Assembly: GCF_000317615.1 (NCBI RefSeq)
Contig: NC_019780.1
Span: 3,431,840 to 3,495,839 of the forward strand
Source of the DNA: Dactylococcopsis salina PCC 8305
GTDB taxonomy: Bacteria; Cyanobacteriota; Cyanobacteriia; Cyanobacteriales; Rubidibacteraceae
Length of the DNA stretch: 64,000 nt
Reading direction: 5' to 3'
Numbering within the stretch: position 1 is the first letter of the stretch; each line of letters begins with the position of its first letter. Position numbers and translations under genes: made by a program. Shown here in pieces: positions 28,298 through 37,828 of the stretch. The notes below the pieces were generated by a model. It had not been told where the DNA came from and searched no databases. It saw only the letters and a list, made by a program, of their open reading frames with translations.

Positions 28298-28909
28298 ATG
28301 AATGAGCCAACACAAATCATGAGCGATCGAGATTGTATTCAAACAATGATCGACCCCGCTCGATCGTCCCCTGCTTCGGAAACCGTTGTCACCGCATTAG
28401 TTAACCTAGAAAAAGCGAACAAAAAAACCACAGAACCAATTTCTTATGATCAACTATTGGGAAAATGGCGACTGTGGTGGATTACAGGAACAAAGAAAAC
28501 TCGTCAACGATCGGGTATAATTTTAGGATCAGGGCGATATCTTCCCCAATGGCTGAAAATCACCTTATCTTATAGTAAAAATTCAGATTTCACCCTTACC
28601 GATGCGGAAGCTGGAAACGTCGAGAACTCAGTGAGTTTTGCTGGTATCAACTTAACCTTAACCGGATCAACAAAATTTTTTCCTAAACAAAAAATACTAG
28701 CATTTGATTTCACTGAACTGACCATTAAATGCTTCGGAAAGATCATTTATTCTGGAAACATTCGTAAAGGAAAAGCAAGCCGAGAAACCTTTTATCAAGA
28801 ACCAATAAAAAAACAAGCCTTCTTCCGTTATTTTCTCATGGAAGAAGACTGTATTGCCGCCAGAGGGCGCGGTGGCGGATTAGCATTATGGAAACGACTC
28901 GAACCGTAA
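28298..28909 (+). CDS. PAP/fibrillin-like protein
   Basis: 203 residues resembling the plastid-lipid-associated protein (fibrillin) family. The N-terminal 55 residues are a variable helix; then LLGKWRLWWITGTKKTR and a beta-barrel-like run of strands (LPQWLKITLSYS, NSVSFAGINLTLTGSTKFF, KILAFDFTELTIKCFGKIIY), ending with the family closing motif YFLMEEDCIAARGRGGGLAL. Fibrillins bind lipids or quinones and attach to thylakoid membranes and plastoglobules; a photoprotective role is plausible. A second ATG at codon 8 may be the real start. Divergent from egtD, with a 106-base shared upstream region. Confidence 0.75.
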   Translation: MNEPTQIMSDRDCIQTMIDPARSSPASETVVTALVNLEKANKKTTEPISYDQLLGKWRLWWITGTKKTRQRSGIILGSGRYLPQWLKITLSYSKNSDFTLTDAEAGNVENSVSFAGINLTLTGSTKFFPKQKILAFDFTELTIKCFGKIIYSGNIRKGKASRETFYQEPIKKQAFFRYFLMEEDCIAARGRGGGLALWKRLEP

Positions 28910-29136
28910 TCAAACTTTTACAAATGGTTTTTGCCCCCCCAAACCCCCCAAATCTGGCAGTTACCAGTTAAGCAGTTACCAGTAGTTCTCAAACTTAATT
29001 AATAAAAGTGAAAGATCGATCGATTATCAATTCACTGGTCACTGGTCACTGGTCACTGGTTACTGGTTACTGGTCACTGGTCACTGGTCACTGGGAGACG
29101 TTCTATGGAACGTCTCTACATTGGTCACTGTAATGG
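28910..29136. repeat. Heptamer tract and palindrome after fibrillin gene
   Basis: Contains CAGTTACCAGTTAAGCAGTT (about 28957), about nine heptamers GGTCACT/GGTTACT (29033-29093) and a one-mismatch copy of the palindrome (GAGACGTTCTATGGAACGTC, 29094-29113). No gene. Confidence 0.8.
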
Positions 29137-31014
29137 TTAAAGTTTTGTGCCGCAGTCTGGACAAAACTTATTCGTAACAGGATTTTTAGCGCGACAGTTG
29201 CTGCAATAGATGACCTCTACCGCTTGATCTAACTGTTTAATGTCAGGTAATCCTAACATTTGAGCATTACTTTTCCCTGGCGCAACCATCGGATAACAGT
29301 TTTCGTCTTTTTTCACTTGTGCATCGAGCAAGACGGGTCCGTCATAGTTGAGCATTTCTGTGATGGCTGTAGCTAGTTCAGCGCGATCGCGCACCACCAT
29401 GCCTTTAATCCCATATGCCTCGCATAACTTCACAAAATCAGGCATTCCCACCTGCATATTAGAAGCAGAATAACGCTCTTGGAAAAAGGTTTGCTGCCAT
29501 TGTCTGACCATTCCCTGCCAACCATTATTGATCAGCACCGTTTTCACATTAATCCCATATTGTGCCAAAGTTCCTAACTCTTGCAAGTTCATCTGGAAAC
29601 TGGCATCACCGCTAATACAAATCACCTGTTCTTCACCAACTGCGGTTTTAACCCCCATGGCGGCGGGTAAACCGTATCCCATTGTGCCGAGTCCAGAACT
29701 AGAAATCCAGCGTCGGGGACCATATTGGATAAACTGCGCCGCCCACATCTGATGCTGTCCCACATCGGTTGTATAGTAGGCATAGGGAGCTTGTTGTCCC
29801 ACTTCTAGGATGACCTCTTGCGGAGAAATAGAGTCCTCATAACGCGGTACAACGAGGGGATAAACCTCTCGCCAACGGTTGATTCGTTTTAGCCAAGACT
29901 TCGTGCGATCGAGATTTTGGGGAATCTGTAATTCAACGACGCGATCGAGCATCTGTTGTAAACAAGTGCGAACATCCCCCACAACCGCCGCATCGGGAGC
30001 GCGGTTTTTCCCGACTTCTGCGGGATCAATATCAATATGAATCACTTTCGCATGAGAGGCAAACTCATCTAACTTACCCGTCACCCGATCATCAAATCTT
30101 GCTCCCACAGCAATCAATAAATCGCACTCACTCACCGCATAATTCGCATAAGCGGTGCCGTGCATCCCCAACATCGAAACCGAAAGGGGATGATTCTCAT
30201 CAAACGCACCTAACCCCATCAACGTCGTTGTCACAGGAATCTGGAAATGTTCCGCTAACTGTTTAATTTCCTCATGTGCGCCAGAGGTAATCGCCCCCCC
30301 TCCCACATAAAGCAAAGGACGTTCTGAAGTTTCAATCAACTTAATCGCTTGAGAGAGAGCGCGTATATTACCCTTTTGCGTAGGGCGAAAACCTGGAATA
30401 TTCACTTGTCCAGGTGGTACTGGCACATAATCGCATTCCTCAAACCCGACATCTTTAGGAATATCAATCAACACCGGACCGGGTCGCCCCGTATTTGCAA
30501 TATGGAAGGCTTCTGCAACAATTCTCGCCATATCGCTTGCCTGACGCACTACATAAGAGTGTTTGACAATCGGAAGCGTAATGCCAAAAATATCAGTTTC
30601 TTGGAACGCATCAGTGCCAATGGCAGGTCTTGCCACTTGTCCAGTAATCGCCACCATGGGAATTGAGTCCATGTGAGCGGTTGCGAGTCCAGTCACCAGA
30701 TTTGTTGCTCCCGGCCCAGAGGTGGCAAAACATACCCCCACCTTACCCGTTGCTCGCGCATATCCATCCGCTGCGTGAGCGGCGGCTTGTTCGTGACGGA
30801 CTAGAATATGTTTAACGTCTCCCCGTGCTTCTGAGCGATGGAGTTCATCGTAAATGGGAAGAATTGCGCCTCCTGGATAACCGAAGATATGTTCGACACC
30901 ATGGCGTTTTAAGCTGTCCATGAGAGCAAATGCACCGGTGCATCGCTGGACAGTTTCGATCGTTTCAGTTTCGGGATGATTTAGAGTTGGTTTGGTCTGA
31001 TTTGGATAACCCAC
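29137..31014 (-). CDS. ilvB: Acetolactate synthase large subunit with C-terminal zinc ribbon
   Basis: 625 residues. Condenses pyruvate to acetolactate (or acetohydroxybutyrate) with thiamine diphosphate, the first common step of branched-chain amino acid synthesis. The three domains are clear: PYR domain ([35 protein letters not shown] with the catalytic Glu), the FAD domain, and the PP domain ([20 protein letters not shown], then [13 protein letters not shown]). After the normal end the protein goes on for about 25 residues with a four-cysteine ribbon, [21 protein letters not shown] believe such tails also occur in other cyanobacterial ilvB genes but have not checked. Start ATG 31014. Single gene; no ilvN nearby. 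Confidence 0.96.
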   Translation of the reverse strand: MGYPNQTKPTLNHPETETIETVQRCTGAFALMDSLKRHGVEHIFGYPGGAILPIYDELHRSEARGDVKHILVRHEQAAAHAADGYARATGKVGVCFATSGPGATNLVTGLATAHMDSIPMVAITGQVARPAIGTDAFQETDIFGITLPIVKHSYVVRQASDMARIVAEAFHIANTGRPGPVLIDIPKDVGFEECDYVPVPPGQVNIPGFRPTQKGNIRALSQAIKLIETSERPLLYVGGGAITSGAHEEIKQLAEHFQIPVTTTLMGLGAFDENHPLSVSMLGMHGTAYANYAVSECDLLIAVGARFDDRVTGKLDEFASHAKVIHIDIDPAEVGKNRAPDAAVVGDVRTCLQQMLDRVVELQIPQNLDRTKSWLKRINRWREVYPLVVPRYEDSISPQEVILEVGQQAPYAYYTTDVGQHQMWAAQFIQYGPRRWISSSGLGTMGYGLPAAMGVKTAVGEEQVICISGDASFQMNLQELGTLAQYGINVKTVLINNGWQGMVRQWQQTFFQERYSASNMQVGMPDFVKLCEAYGIKGMVVRDRAELATAITEMLNYDGPVLLDAQVKKDENCYPMVAPGKSNAQMLGLPDIKQLDQAVEVIYCSNCRAKNPVTNKFCPDCGTKL

Positions 31015-31086
31015 TGCTCAAACGTTTTTATTTACTACTTTAAGGTACAGTTTCAACTATCTAGTTGTTATTTATGCTACAACTTT

Positions 31087-31596
31087 TTAATATAATTGAG
31101 TTACGATTTCGTTAATCATTTTGGCAACGGAACAACGCACCTGACAACCGAGTTTAATTTCCCACCAACCCCAAGCGAGATGAGGATTTTGCCAAAGGGA
31201 AAGATGAGACACGGCAGGGGAACCATAAAAGTTTTGTTGTCCCTTTCCTAATACTGCCGAGGTGAGGTGAGTAAATGTGTCGTGACTAATGCGGTACAGG
31301 GGAAATGAGCCAGCTAAAGGGACTCCCCAGCCATCGATCGCGATTAGTCCTTGAGTGTTTCCTTGCCAGGTGAGGGCGGTTGCCATTGCGCCCACGACTC
31401 CAGCACTAAAACCGATGAAAAATAAGGGAGTGTGGTCTAGATTCTCTTGTGAGAGCCATTGCTGAAGTTTTGGGAAATTGTACGGCTCGATCGATCTCGG
31501 TATAATCAAATAATCAGCACGGTTGCGCCATCCCAGATTGGTAATGAAATCTTCTGTGAGTTGGGGGGAATGAAACCCTGGACAAATAATAATCAC
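31087..31596 (-). CDS. Alpha/beta-hydrolase-like protein
   Basis: 169 residues. MIIICPGFHSPQLTEDFITN starts with a first strand and oxyanion-like loop, and FFIGFSAGVVGAMATALTWQ carries the nucleophile elbow G-F-S-A-G. SHLSLWQNPHLAWGWWEIKL could supply the late histidine. It is short for a hydrolase, so it may be minimal or specialised. It lies seven bases downstream of the YbjQ-type gene on the same strand, so the two form an operon. No substrate can be named. Conserved hypothetical proteins like this are common in cyanobacteria. Confidence 0.65.
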   Translation of the reverse strand: MIIICPGFHSPQLTEDFITNLGWRNRADYLIIPRSIEPYNFPKLQQWLSQENLDHTPLFFIGFSAGVVGAMATALTWQGNTQGLIAIDGWGVPLAGSFPLYRISHDTFTHLTSAVLGKGQQNFYGSPAVSHLSLWQNPHLAWGWWEIKLGCQVRCSVAKMINEIVTQLY

Positions 31597-31603
31597 AGTC
31601 TTT

Positions 31604-31930
31604 TTAACCCAGTTTAACCGCCGTTCCCGTCGCCGTAATCACCAATAAAGCCCCTTCTTCATCAACATTAATTGTTCCTGTATCCACTTTAATCGCAATC
31701 ACGGCATCTGCGCCTAAATTTTCCGCTCTTTCTGCGAGTTCTTCCACAGCTTCTTGTTGTCCTTTGGTAAAGAGTTTTTCATAACTTCCCGTACGTCCGC
31801 CAAAAAAGTCTCGAAAGCCAGCAAAAAAGTCTCTTAAAGCATTACTTCCATAAACCACTTCTGCGGTAACAATTCCTAAATACTCCTCGATCGTTTGTCC
31901 TTGTAGGCTGTCTGTAGTTGTTGTTAGCAT
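31604..31930 (-). CDS. YbjQ/UPF0145 family protein
   Basis: 108 residues matching the YbjQ (UPF0145) family: GIVTAEVVYGSNALRDFFAG, FGGRTGSYEKLFTKGQQEAV, AERAENLGADAVIAIKVDTG and LLVITATGTAVKL. These proteins form pentameric rings and have been called putative heavy-metal-binding proteins, but the biological role is not established. Upstream gene of a pair with the alpha/beta-hydrolase-like protein. Start ATG 31930 is clear because the family begins within a few residues. Confidence 0.9.
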   Translation of the reverse strand: MLTTTTDSLQGQTIEEYLGIVTAEVVYGSNALRDFFAGFRDFFGGRTGSYEKLFTKGQQEAVEELAERAENLGADAVIAIKVDTGTINVDEEGALLVITATGTAVKLG

Positions 31931-31977
31931 TGGTTCTCTATCCTGATTTTAATGGGTAACTAAATTTTATCTCAATC

Positions 31978-32053
31978 TTAGATAAAAAGTAGGTTGGGTG
32001 GAGTCAGCGCGAAACCCAACACTAATTCTAAGCAATTACCTGAACCTGATATA
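31978..32053. repeat. GTTGGGTTTCG element, whole copy
   Basis: From GATAAAAAGTAGGTTGGGTG through CGAAACCCAACACTAATTCT to CAATTACCTGAACCTGATAT. This is the same unit, reversed, that broke the methyltransferase gene 440 bases away. Confidence 0.75.
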
Positions 32054-32089
32054 AGAAAGCCTACATTGTAGGGTTTGCCTCGCCCACCA

Positions 32090-32227
32090 TCAGGTAACTT
32101 TACTTTTCCAAAATGGTATAAGAAATACATACACTGGAGCATTACCAAGCATTTTTTCAGTTAAACTGATATCTAGAATAATTGTTCGAGCTTCCTTCAT
32201 TAATTCTTCTAAATCGCGATCAGACAT
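32090..32227 (-). CDS. Very small reading frame (45 aa) next to the methyltransferase
   Basis: Reads MSDRDLEELMKEARTIILDI and goes on with SLTEKMLGNAPVYVFLIPFW before a stop. ATG at 32225-32227. It lies 12 bases downstream of the decayed methyltransferase on the same strand. It could be a short gene, a remnant of a restriction-system partner, or chance. The first 20 residues look like an amphipathic helix. No family. Confidence 0.35.
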   Translation of the reverse strand: MSDRDLEELMKEARTIILDISLTEKMLGNAPVYVFLIPFWKSKVT

Positions 32228-32239
32228 AATCTTTTGCTG

Positions 32240-33105
32240 TTACTTTTTTAAAATAAACTGAGTTGAATGTAAATCTCTCGGTCGAATACATTGAGATGCT
32301 TTCTCATATTTAGCAATATATTTGTCCATACTTGGTGTTAAAAAATTGCTATTTTCAGGAATCGAAAAAGCTAATTCTCCTAATGCTTCTCCTGCTTTTA
32401 TTTGCTTTGATTGCTGTGCAGGAAAGCTAAATTTTCCACGATGACCAACAATAAAAACTCTTTCTCTCTTCTAAGGCGTTCCATAGTTTATATCAAGTTC
32501 GGGTAATTGCTTATAATGTGTGTTGGGTTTCGCTTCGCTTCACTAGGGCCTACTCTTTATCATCGATCGAGCGAACCTGATATTACTGCATTCAAAAGTT
32601 TAAATTCAACTAGATAGTTAAAATTTTGAAAGACTTTTATTAGTTGCTCTAAATGGAACCTACTTTTGTACAATAAACCTCTAACATTTTCAATTAAAAA
32701 GATATCAGGCTGATGGATTTCTACGGCTTTCGTAAAAATGGGGAAACCATCTCGTTTATCCCCTAATCCTTTTTGTTTTCCCCCAACACTAAACGGTTGA
32801 CAAGGGGGTCCGCCAATGAGAACTTTAAAGGGGGGAAGCGGGGTTGTCTCTTTCAAGGTTAAACAATGACACTCACCTTGAAGATTTAAGGAATAGGTAG
32901 TAGCTGCATCGGTATTGTTTTCAAAACTAATTGTCGGAAAACCCTGTGCTTCAAAACCTAGACTTAATCCTCCACAACCTGCAAATAAATCGACAACGAC
33001 AGGAAGTTTAGAGTTAATTTTGGGTTGGAGTAAATGATTAATCCAATGAATATAAGAATCTCCTTGAAAGGAAATTTGAGAGTTATCTGCAACTTTATTA
33101 ATCAT
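32240..33105 (-). pseudogene. C5-cytosine DNA methyltransferase, broken
   Basis: The 5' part (to about 32586) has SAM motif I VVVDLFAGCGGLSLGFEAQG, the catalytic PCQPFSVGGKQKGLGDKRDG motif IV and ENVRGLLYKSR motif VI, and stops at an inserted 95-base repeat. Removing 32491-32585 rejoins the frame as LNAVNYGTP, followed by TAG in place of the expected Gln and then KRERVFIVGHRGKFSF and the target-recognition part up to SMDKYIAKYEKASQCIRPRD; the C-terminal part is missing. So three lesions exist: insertion, nonsense, and 3' loss. The gene would have made 5-methylcytosine, probably with a restriction enzyme whose gene is no longer recognisable. Confidence 0.9.
32491..32585. mobile_element. Small GTTGGGTTTCG element inserted at TA
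   Basis: 95 bases sit inside the methyltransferase gene between a TA at 32489-32490 and a TA at 32584-32585. The ends are inverted repeats, TATCAAGTTCG on the left and CGAACCTGATA on the right. TA duplication suggests movement by an IS630/mariner-type transposase. It gives the outline of the unit seen elsewhere only in part. The ends do not match the IS630 at 5944. Confidence 0.8.
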
Positions 33106-33186
33106 TGTTTGTTGGTTCTTGTCAATGTTCGGTTTCCCTTTGCTTTACCAAGCCTACCTTTTTTTGTTGTTTATTTCTTGTTTAGT
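33106..33186. other. Spacer upstream of methyltransferase
   Basis: A degenerate GTTCGGTTTCCCTTTGCTTT version of the dispersed repeat (33128-33160) occupies the region where the methyltransferase promoter would be expected. No promoter is seen. Confidence 0.4.
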
Positions 33187-33530
<344 letters not shown>

Positions 33531-33637
33531 TATTGTAAATGTTGGGTTTCGCTTTGCTCTACCCAACCTACTTTTTTATCTGGTGACTCAATAAAATTTA
33601 AGGTGGGCATTGCCCACCCTACAAGATATGAGAATGA
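33531..33637. repeat. GTTGGGTTTCG element and GGTGGGCATTGCCCACC palindrome
   Basis: 33539-33573 is another GTTGGGTTTCG copy. 33602-33620 is AGGTGGGCATTGCCCACCCT, an inverted repeat just downstream of the radical SAM gene, also found near 15798. It could act as a transcription end for that gene. Confidence 0.65.
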
Positions 33638-36223
33638 TTAGCTTTGCAGGATTAATTCTTGACGATGAGCGTGACTTAATTGTAAGTCTAATCCTGTTAC
33701 TTGTTCTAACATATAAACGAAATGTTCAGGGTTAAGCAACGTTCCATCATTGCGACAACTTCCCAGATAACGGAGTTTTGCTGTGTGTTCGTCTAGTTGT
33801 TCAACTAAGGATAATTCAAACACGCGATCGCGCAGATTTAATGTTTTCTTTTTCCCTGATTTTGTCGTTTTTTCCCACAAGATTTCCTCACGGTCTAAAA
33901 TTGTTTGCAATGCTGCTTTCCATTGCGTTTCTGACACCGTCGTTTGCGCTTCTACGGTGACGAAATACTCGGCTTTTTCTAACAAGCTGGTTGCAGAATT
34001 TTTCAGACTGACGGTTTCTACAGAATTAATGGTAATTCCTTCAGGAAGTTGTTCGGAAAGTCGATCGCGAAACTCTTCTAAATCTAGCGTTTCTGTGAGG
34101 TCAAAATCGACAATTTCTCCACTACTGCTCATTCCTAAAGATAGCGCATTGGCGATACTAATTCTCGGCCCTGGATGATAGCCACCAGTAAAAGCAATGG
34201 GAAGTTTTGCCCGTCGAATGGCGCGATCGAACAATCGAACTAAGTCCAAATGACTGACTAAACGCATTTCTCCTTCCTTGCTAAACCGTACCCGAATGCG
34301 TTGGTCGCGAGTTTGATCTGGTTGAAAATGTCCTTCAAATTTGGGAATTTCTGGCGGTTTCACAACAATGTTATGACCGAAATCGATTCCACACACGCCA
34401 CAATGAGAACAGCCAGCATAAGAACAATCGGGAACTGTTGCTGCGTCTAACGCCCGTTGTAAGTCCTCTTGCAGCCAGTTTTTATCAATTCCTGTGTCGA
34501 TATGATCCCAGGGAAGGGGGGCATCCAGGCGATCGTTTTCTGTTCCTTGTGCCATGGTTTCCCAATCCCATTCGCCCTTCTCAACTTGGCGATATTTCCA
34601 GTCTAACCCTGCATCCGCGATCGCGGTTTCCCAAGCGTTAAACGCCTTTTCTAAACTTTCCCACCAGGCATCCATGCCAGCGCCTAACTCCCACGCACGG
34701 CGGACAACAGGCGCTAAACGGCGATCGCCGCGTCCGACAAAATCTTCCATTGCGGAGATGCGAACGTCGGTGTCGTTCACTTTCACCCCTTTCATCCGTC
34801 GAAACTCTTCTCGCAGCAACTCCTGTTTGCGGATAAACTCAGCAGTCGAAACAGAATGCCATTGAAACGGCGTGTGCGGTTTCGGGGTAAAATTGGAGAT
34901 AGTGACGTTAAAATCAAGGCGTTTGCGTCCTTTCAGGCGACATTCTTGACGCAACCAACGGATGGTTTCTGCAATACCAATCACATCTGCATCGGTTTCC
35001 CCCGGTAAGCCAATCATAAAATAGAGTTTGACCTTATCCCAACCCTGTTCAAAAGCCGTTTTCACCCCGCGCAAGAGTTCCTCATTGGTTAACCCTTTAT
35101 TCACCACATCGCGCATCCGTTGCGTTCCTGCTTCTGGTGCGAATGTCAAACCACTTTTACGAGTACCGCCGATAATGTTAGCGATGTTTTCATCAAATCG
35201 ATCGACCCGTTGACTAGGGAGGGAGAGGGAAATATTTTCATCTTGGAGGCGGTTTTTCACTTCCATTCCTACCGCAGGGAGGGAAAGATAGTCGGAACAA
35301 CTCAGAGAAAGCAGAGAGAACTCATTATAGCCTGTTTCGCGGATTCCCTTCTCGATCGTTTCCACCACCTGTTCTGGTTCAACATCATGGGCGGGACGGG
35401 TCAACATTCCAGGTTGACAGAAGCGACAGCCACGAGTACAACCGCGTCTGATTTCCACACTGAGGCGATCGTGGACGGTTTCCACATAAGGCACTAATCC
35501 GATCGAATAAGCTGGCATGGGTCGCGCTACCCGACGGATGATTCTCTCTGGAACATCATCACGGTTGGGATGCACTGATCCATCGGCGTTCATGTCGTAG
35601 AAACGGGGAACATACACCCCTGGCACTTGCGCTAAGTCTAGGAGTAATTCTTGTTTGCTGAGTCCTTCTTTTTTCCCTTCTTCAAGGATTAATCCCACTT
35701 CTGGAAGCAGTTCTTCCCCATCACCGAGAGCGATAAAATCAAAGAAGTCGGCATAAGGTTCAGGGTTAGACGTAGCGGTTTGTCCACCAGCGAAAATGAG
35801 GGGATAATCGCCATTTTCTCGTTCTTGCCAGGTGAGGGGAATATGAGCAAGATCGAGCATTTCTAAGATATTCGTCGCGCCCAGTTCATAACTGAGGCTA
35901 AATCCTAAAATATCAAAGTCTGTGACGGAACGACGATTTTCGAGGGCGAATAGCGGGGTATTGGTTTCACGGAGTTTCGTGGCGAGATCGGGTGCGGGGA
36001 GATAAGCGCGATCGCAGAGTTGACGGGGTTGAGCATTGAGAACATTGTATAAAATCACATGACCCAAGTTTGATGCGCCCACTTCGTAGATTTCAGGGTA
36101 CGTGAGAACCCAGCGCACGATCGCGCTATCCCAAGGTTTGTGTTTCGTTCCTTGTTCGTTTCCCAAATAACGGGCGGGTCGATTAATTTCTGGGGTTATC
36201 AGTTGCTCAACTGTGGCTGTCAT
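33638..36223 (-). CDS. B12-binding radical SAM protein (TIGR03960 type)
   Basis: 861 residues. An N-terminal B12-binding-like domain (about 20-200, GASNLGHVILYNVLNAQ) precedes the radical SAM barrel, whose cluster-binding cysteines are in VEIRRGCTRGCRFCQPGML (CxxxCxxC, near residue 266-273). A Cys-rich patch SYAGCSHCGVCGIDF follows near 600, and the C-terminal 220 residues are the DUF2344 domain (RIRVRFSKEGEMRLVSHLDL, GYHPGPRISIANALSLGMSS). This whole arrangement is one known family, sometimes two genes. Its reaction is unknown; tRNA or protein modification is a guess. The gene is complete and alone; start ATG 36223. Confidence 0.93.
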   Translation of the reverse strand: MTATVEQLITPEINRPARYLGNEQGTKHKPWDSAIVRWVLTYPEIYEVGASNLGHVILYNVLNAQPRQLCDRAYLPAPDLATKLRETNTPLFALENRRSVTDFDILGFSLSYELGATNILEMLDLAHIPLTWQERENGDYPLIFAGGQTATSNPEPYADFFDFIALGDGEELLPEVGLILEEGKKEGLSKQELLLDLAQVPGVYVPRFYDMNADGSVHPNRDDVPERIIRRVARPMPAYSIGLVPYVETVHDRLSVEIRRGCTRGCRFCQPGMLTRPAHDVEPEQVVETIEKGIRETGYNEFSLLSLSCSDYLSLPAVGMEVKNRLQDENISLSLPSQRVDRFDENIANIIGGTRKSGLTFAPEAGTQRMRDVVNKGLTNEELLRGVKTAFEQGWDKVKLYFMIGLPGETDADVIGIAETIRWLRQECRLKGRKRLDFNVTISNFTPKPHTPFQWHSVSTAEFIRKQELLREEFRRMKGVKVNDTDVRISAMEDFVGRGDRRLAPVVRRAWELGAGMDAWWESLEKAFNAWETAIADAGLDWKYRQVEKGEWDWETMAQGTENDRLDAPLPWDHIDTGIDKNWLQEDLQRALDAATVPDCSYAGCSHCGVCGIDFGHNIVVKPPEIPKFEGHFQPDQTRDQRIRVRFSKEGEMRLVSHLDLVRLFDRAIRRAKLPIAFTGGYHPGPRISIANALSLGMSSSGEIVDFDLTETLDLEEFRDRLSEQLPEGITINSVETVSLKNSATSLLEKAEYFVTVEAQTTVSETQWKAALQTILDREEILWEKTTKSGKKKTLNLRDRVFELSLVEQLDEHTAKLRYLGSCRNDGTLLNPEHFVYMLEQVTGLDLQLSHAHRQELILQS

Positions 36224-36407
36224 CGGCTATCCTTTTCCTTGTTACTTTCCATTTCTCATGGTAGTTCAGGATTCAAGGAGTTGATAGGGAGAGCGCGATC
36301 GTGAATAAGCACTGGTTGAACTTTGATCTGTAATTATTATGATGCTTGGACGTAATTCGGGGAAATTGTCCTACATTTGTACTCTAATAGAAGTTTCTAT
36401 ATTGCTT
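36224..36407. other. Short spacer
   Basis: Includes the radical SAM gene promoter region (minus strand) and a HIP1-like GAGCGCGATCGTG. No gene is seen. Confidence 0.4.
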
Positions 36408-36980
36408 CTAAATCAAATCTGTTCTATAGCCAGAAATCTTAGCAAAAAACTTCAGCGTGGCTCTACTAATATCAAGTTCATTCTCATTTACCCAAGAATG
36501 ATATGCCCTATGGATTGTGCTAGTTAGAGGAATGAGATTTTTTGGATCATCTGCAAACTCAGGTGCTTCTGATTGTCCCTCAATATGGTGAATATCGCAT
36601 GGATTATTTTTATTAAACTCCACATTACTCAGTAGGCAATATTTAGCATCATTCTGAATTTCGCGCATCGTTTTGTGAACTGATTCCTGTTTATTCGCAG
36701 CCCCCTGTAGGGTAGCCACAATAAGGTTTGGATTGTTAGCTAGCTCAGAAGAAATGATGGCGATCGCTGCTCGATACCCAATCGCTTTTTTGGGATTTTC
36801 TATACATAACTTCTCTATCAGCACATGGAGTCCTGCGGGTGTTAAATAATCTCCTTCCTTAAAAGGATTTATTAATGCACTGTTTCGCTGAATAATGTTT
36901 ATTGCTGACTGCCTACTATTAGTTAGTAAAGGGCTGTGCATATAGTGAATTGGTAAGTAAGGCTGACCATTACGGATCAT
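36408..36980 (-). CDS. HNH endonuclease-domain protein
   Basis: 190 residues. The C-terminal part has an HNH-type nuclease motif: CDIHHIEGQSEAPEFADDPK (His pair), NLIPLTSTIHRAYHSW (Asn and the last His). There is a Cys only before the first His, so the zinc-binding pairs of typical HNH enzymes are missing; it is the compact form. The N-terminal part (LTPAGLHVLIEKLCIENPKK) is helical and unlike anything I know. The gene stands alone between repeats, low in GC. It might be a leftover restriction enzyme or a homing-type enzyme. Confidence 0.75.
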   Translation of the reverse strand: MIRNGQPYLPIHYMHSPLLTNSRQSAINIIQRNSALINPFKEGDYLTPAGLHVLIEKLCIENPKKAIGYRAAIAIISSELANNPNLIVATLQGAANKQESVHKTMREIQNDAKYCLLSNVEFNKNNPCDIHHIEGQSEAPEFADDPKNLIPLTSTIHRAYHSWVNENELDISRATLKFFAKISGYRTDLI

Positions 36981-37339
36981 AATGTTTTTAAATAAGGAGT
37001 TAAATTTACTTAACTGTCCTTACACCAAAATATTGAGCCTACACTTCAATACTTTCCATATTATCCTAGTATCTTAAACTTAGACACATACAGAGTAACT
37101 AAAGGTAACTTATGTAAAATCGTACAAAAGGTTAAGCGTAGTCGCAGTTTTTTGGAGAGAATAAACAGAAAGGAAAGGTAAAGCGCGATCGAGCGTTTTG
37201 GGAAGGAGAGCGCGATCGCGTATTTGAATAAACGGAAAGGAAAGTGAAGGCGCGATCAGGTGTTTTGGGAGAAGCAGCGATCGCGCTGATATTCTTTGAT
37301 ACACTGAACTGAAAGGAAATCTTAAATTGCTAATTTACT
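36981..37339. repeat. Spacer with HIP1-bearing repeats
   Basis: 37140-37300 holds about three degenerate copies of a 60-base unit, each with AAACRGAAAGGAAAG, a HIP1-like GCGCGATCG and the stretch GCGTTTTGGGA. A related copy is at 40770-40812. No gene is convincing; a minus-strand frame across it is just the repeat. Confidence 0.6.
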
Positions 37340-37825
37340 GTGAGTGAAAGTGTTTACATCGAAACCAGCATCTTGGGACATCTCACTGCGAGACCCACCG
37401 ATAACCTAATCCTTGCTGCTAACATGAAAGTGACTCAAGACTGGTGGAATGAACACCGTCACTCATTTACACTTTATGCCTCAGAAATCGTTGCTGATGA
37501 AGCAACGAAGGGTGATGCAACGATCGCAGCTAAGCGGTTAGAACTTCTACAACCATTAATGTTTCTTCAACTGACAGAGGAAGCCTTTGAACTTTCCCAA
37601 GCATTTCTCAAACAAAGTAATTTGCCTGAAAAAGCATTGATTGATTCTCTCCATATGGCATTAGCAACTATTTACGGTTTAAACTATTTGTTAACGTGGA
37701 ATTGTAAACATATGGCAAATGCCCAACTGCAGCGTAAACTATCCGAGATTAGTTGGAAATTAGGGTATGTTTTACCTGTTATTTGCACTCCTTATGAACT
37801 GATTGGATATAACTCGGAGTTTTAA
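37340..37825 (+). CDS. PIN-domain protein (VapC-like toxin)
   Basis: 161 residues from a GTG start. It matches the subgroup of PIN-domain proteins annotated as type II toxins: VYIETSILGHLTARPTDN (first acidic position as E), SFTLYASEIVADEATKGDAT, ALIDSLHMALATIYGLNYLL with the conserved Asp, and LTWNCKHMANAQL. The final acidic residue is less clear than in classical VapC. The small gene four bases downstream is its probable antitoxin, although the toxin comes first, opposite to most vapBC pairs. Upstream are HIP1-rich repeats. RNA cleavage is inferred from the family only. Confidence 0.8.
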   Translation: MSESVYIETSILGHLTARPTDNLILAANMKVTQDWWNEHRHSFTLYASEIVADEATKGDATIAAKRLELLQPLMFLQLTEEAFELSQAFLKQSNLPEKALIDSLHMALATIYGLNYLLTWNCKHMANAQLQRKLSEISWKLGYVLPVICTPYELIGYNSEF

Positions 37826-37828
37826 GCT

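Noticed and set aside
36339-36527. Small plus-strand protein near the HNH gene
   Set aside because: It is the antisense of the HNH gene's end and has no ribosome-binding site.
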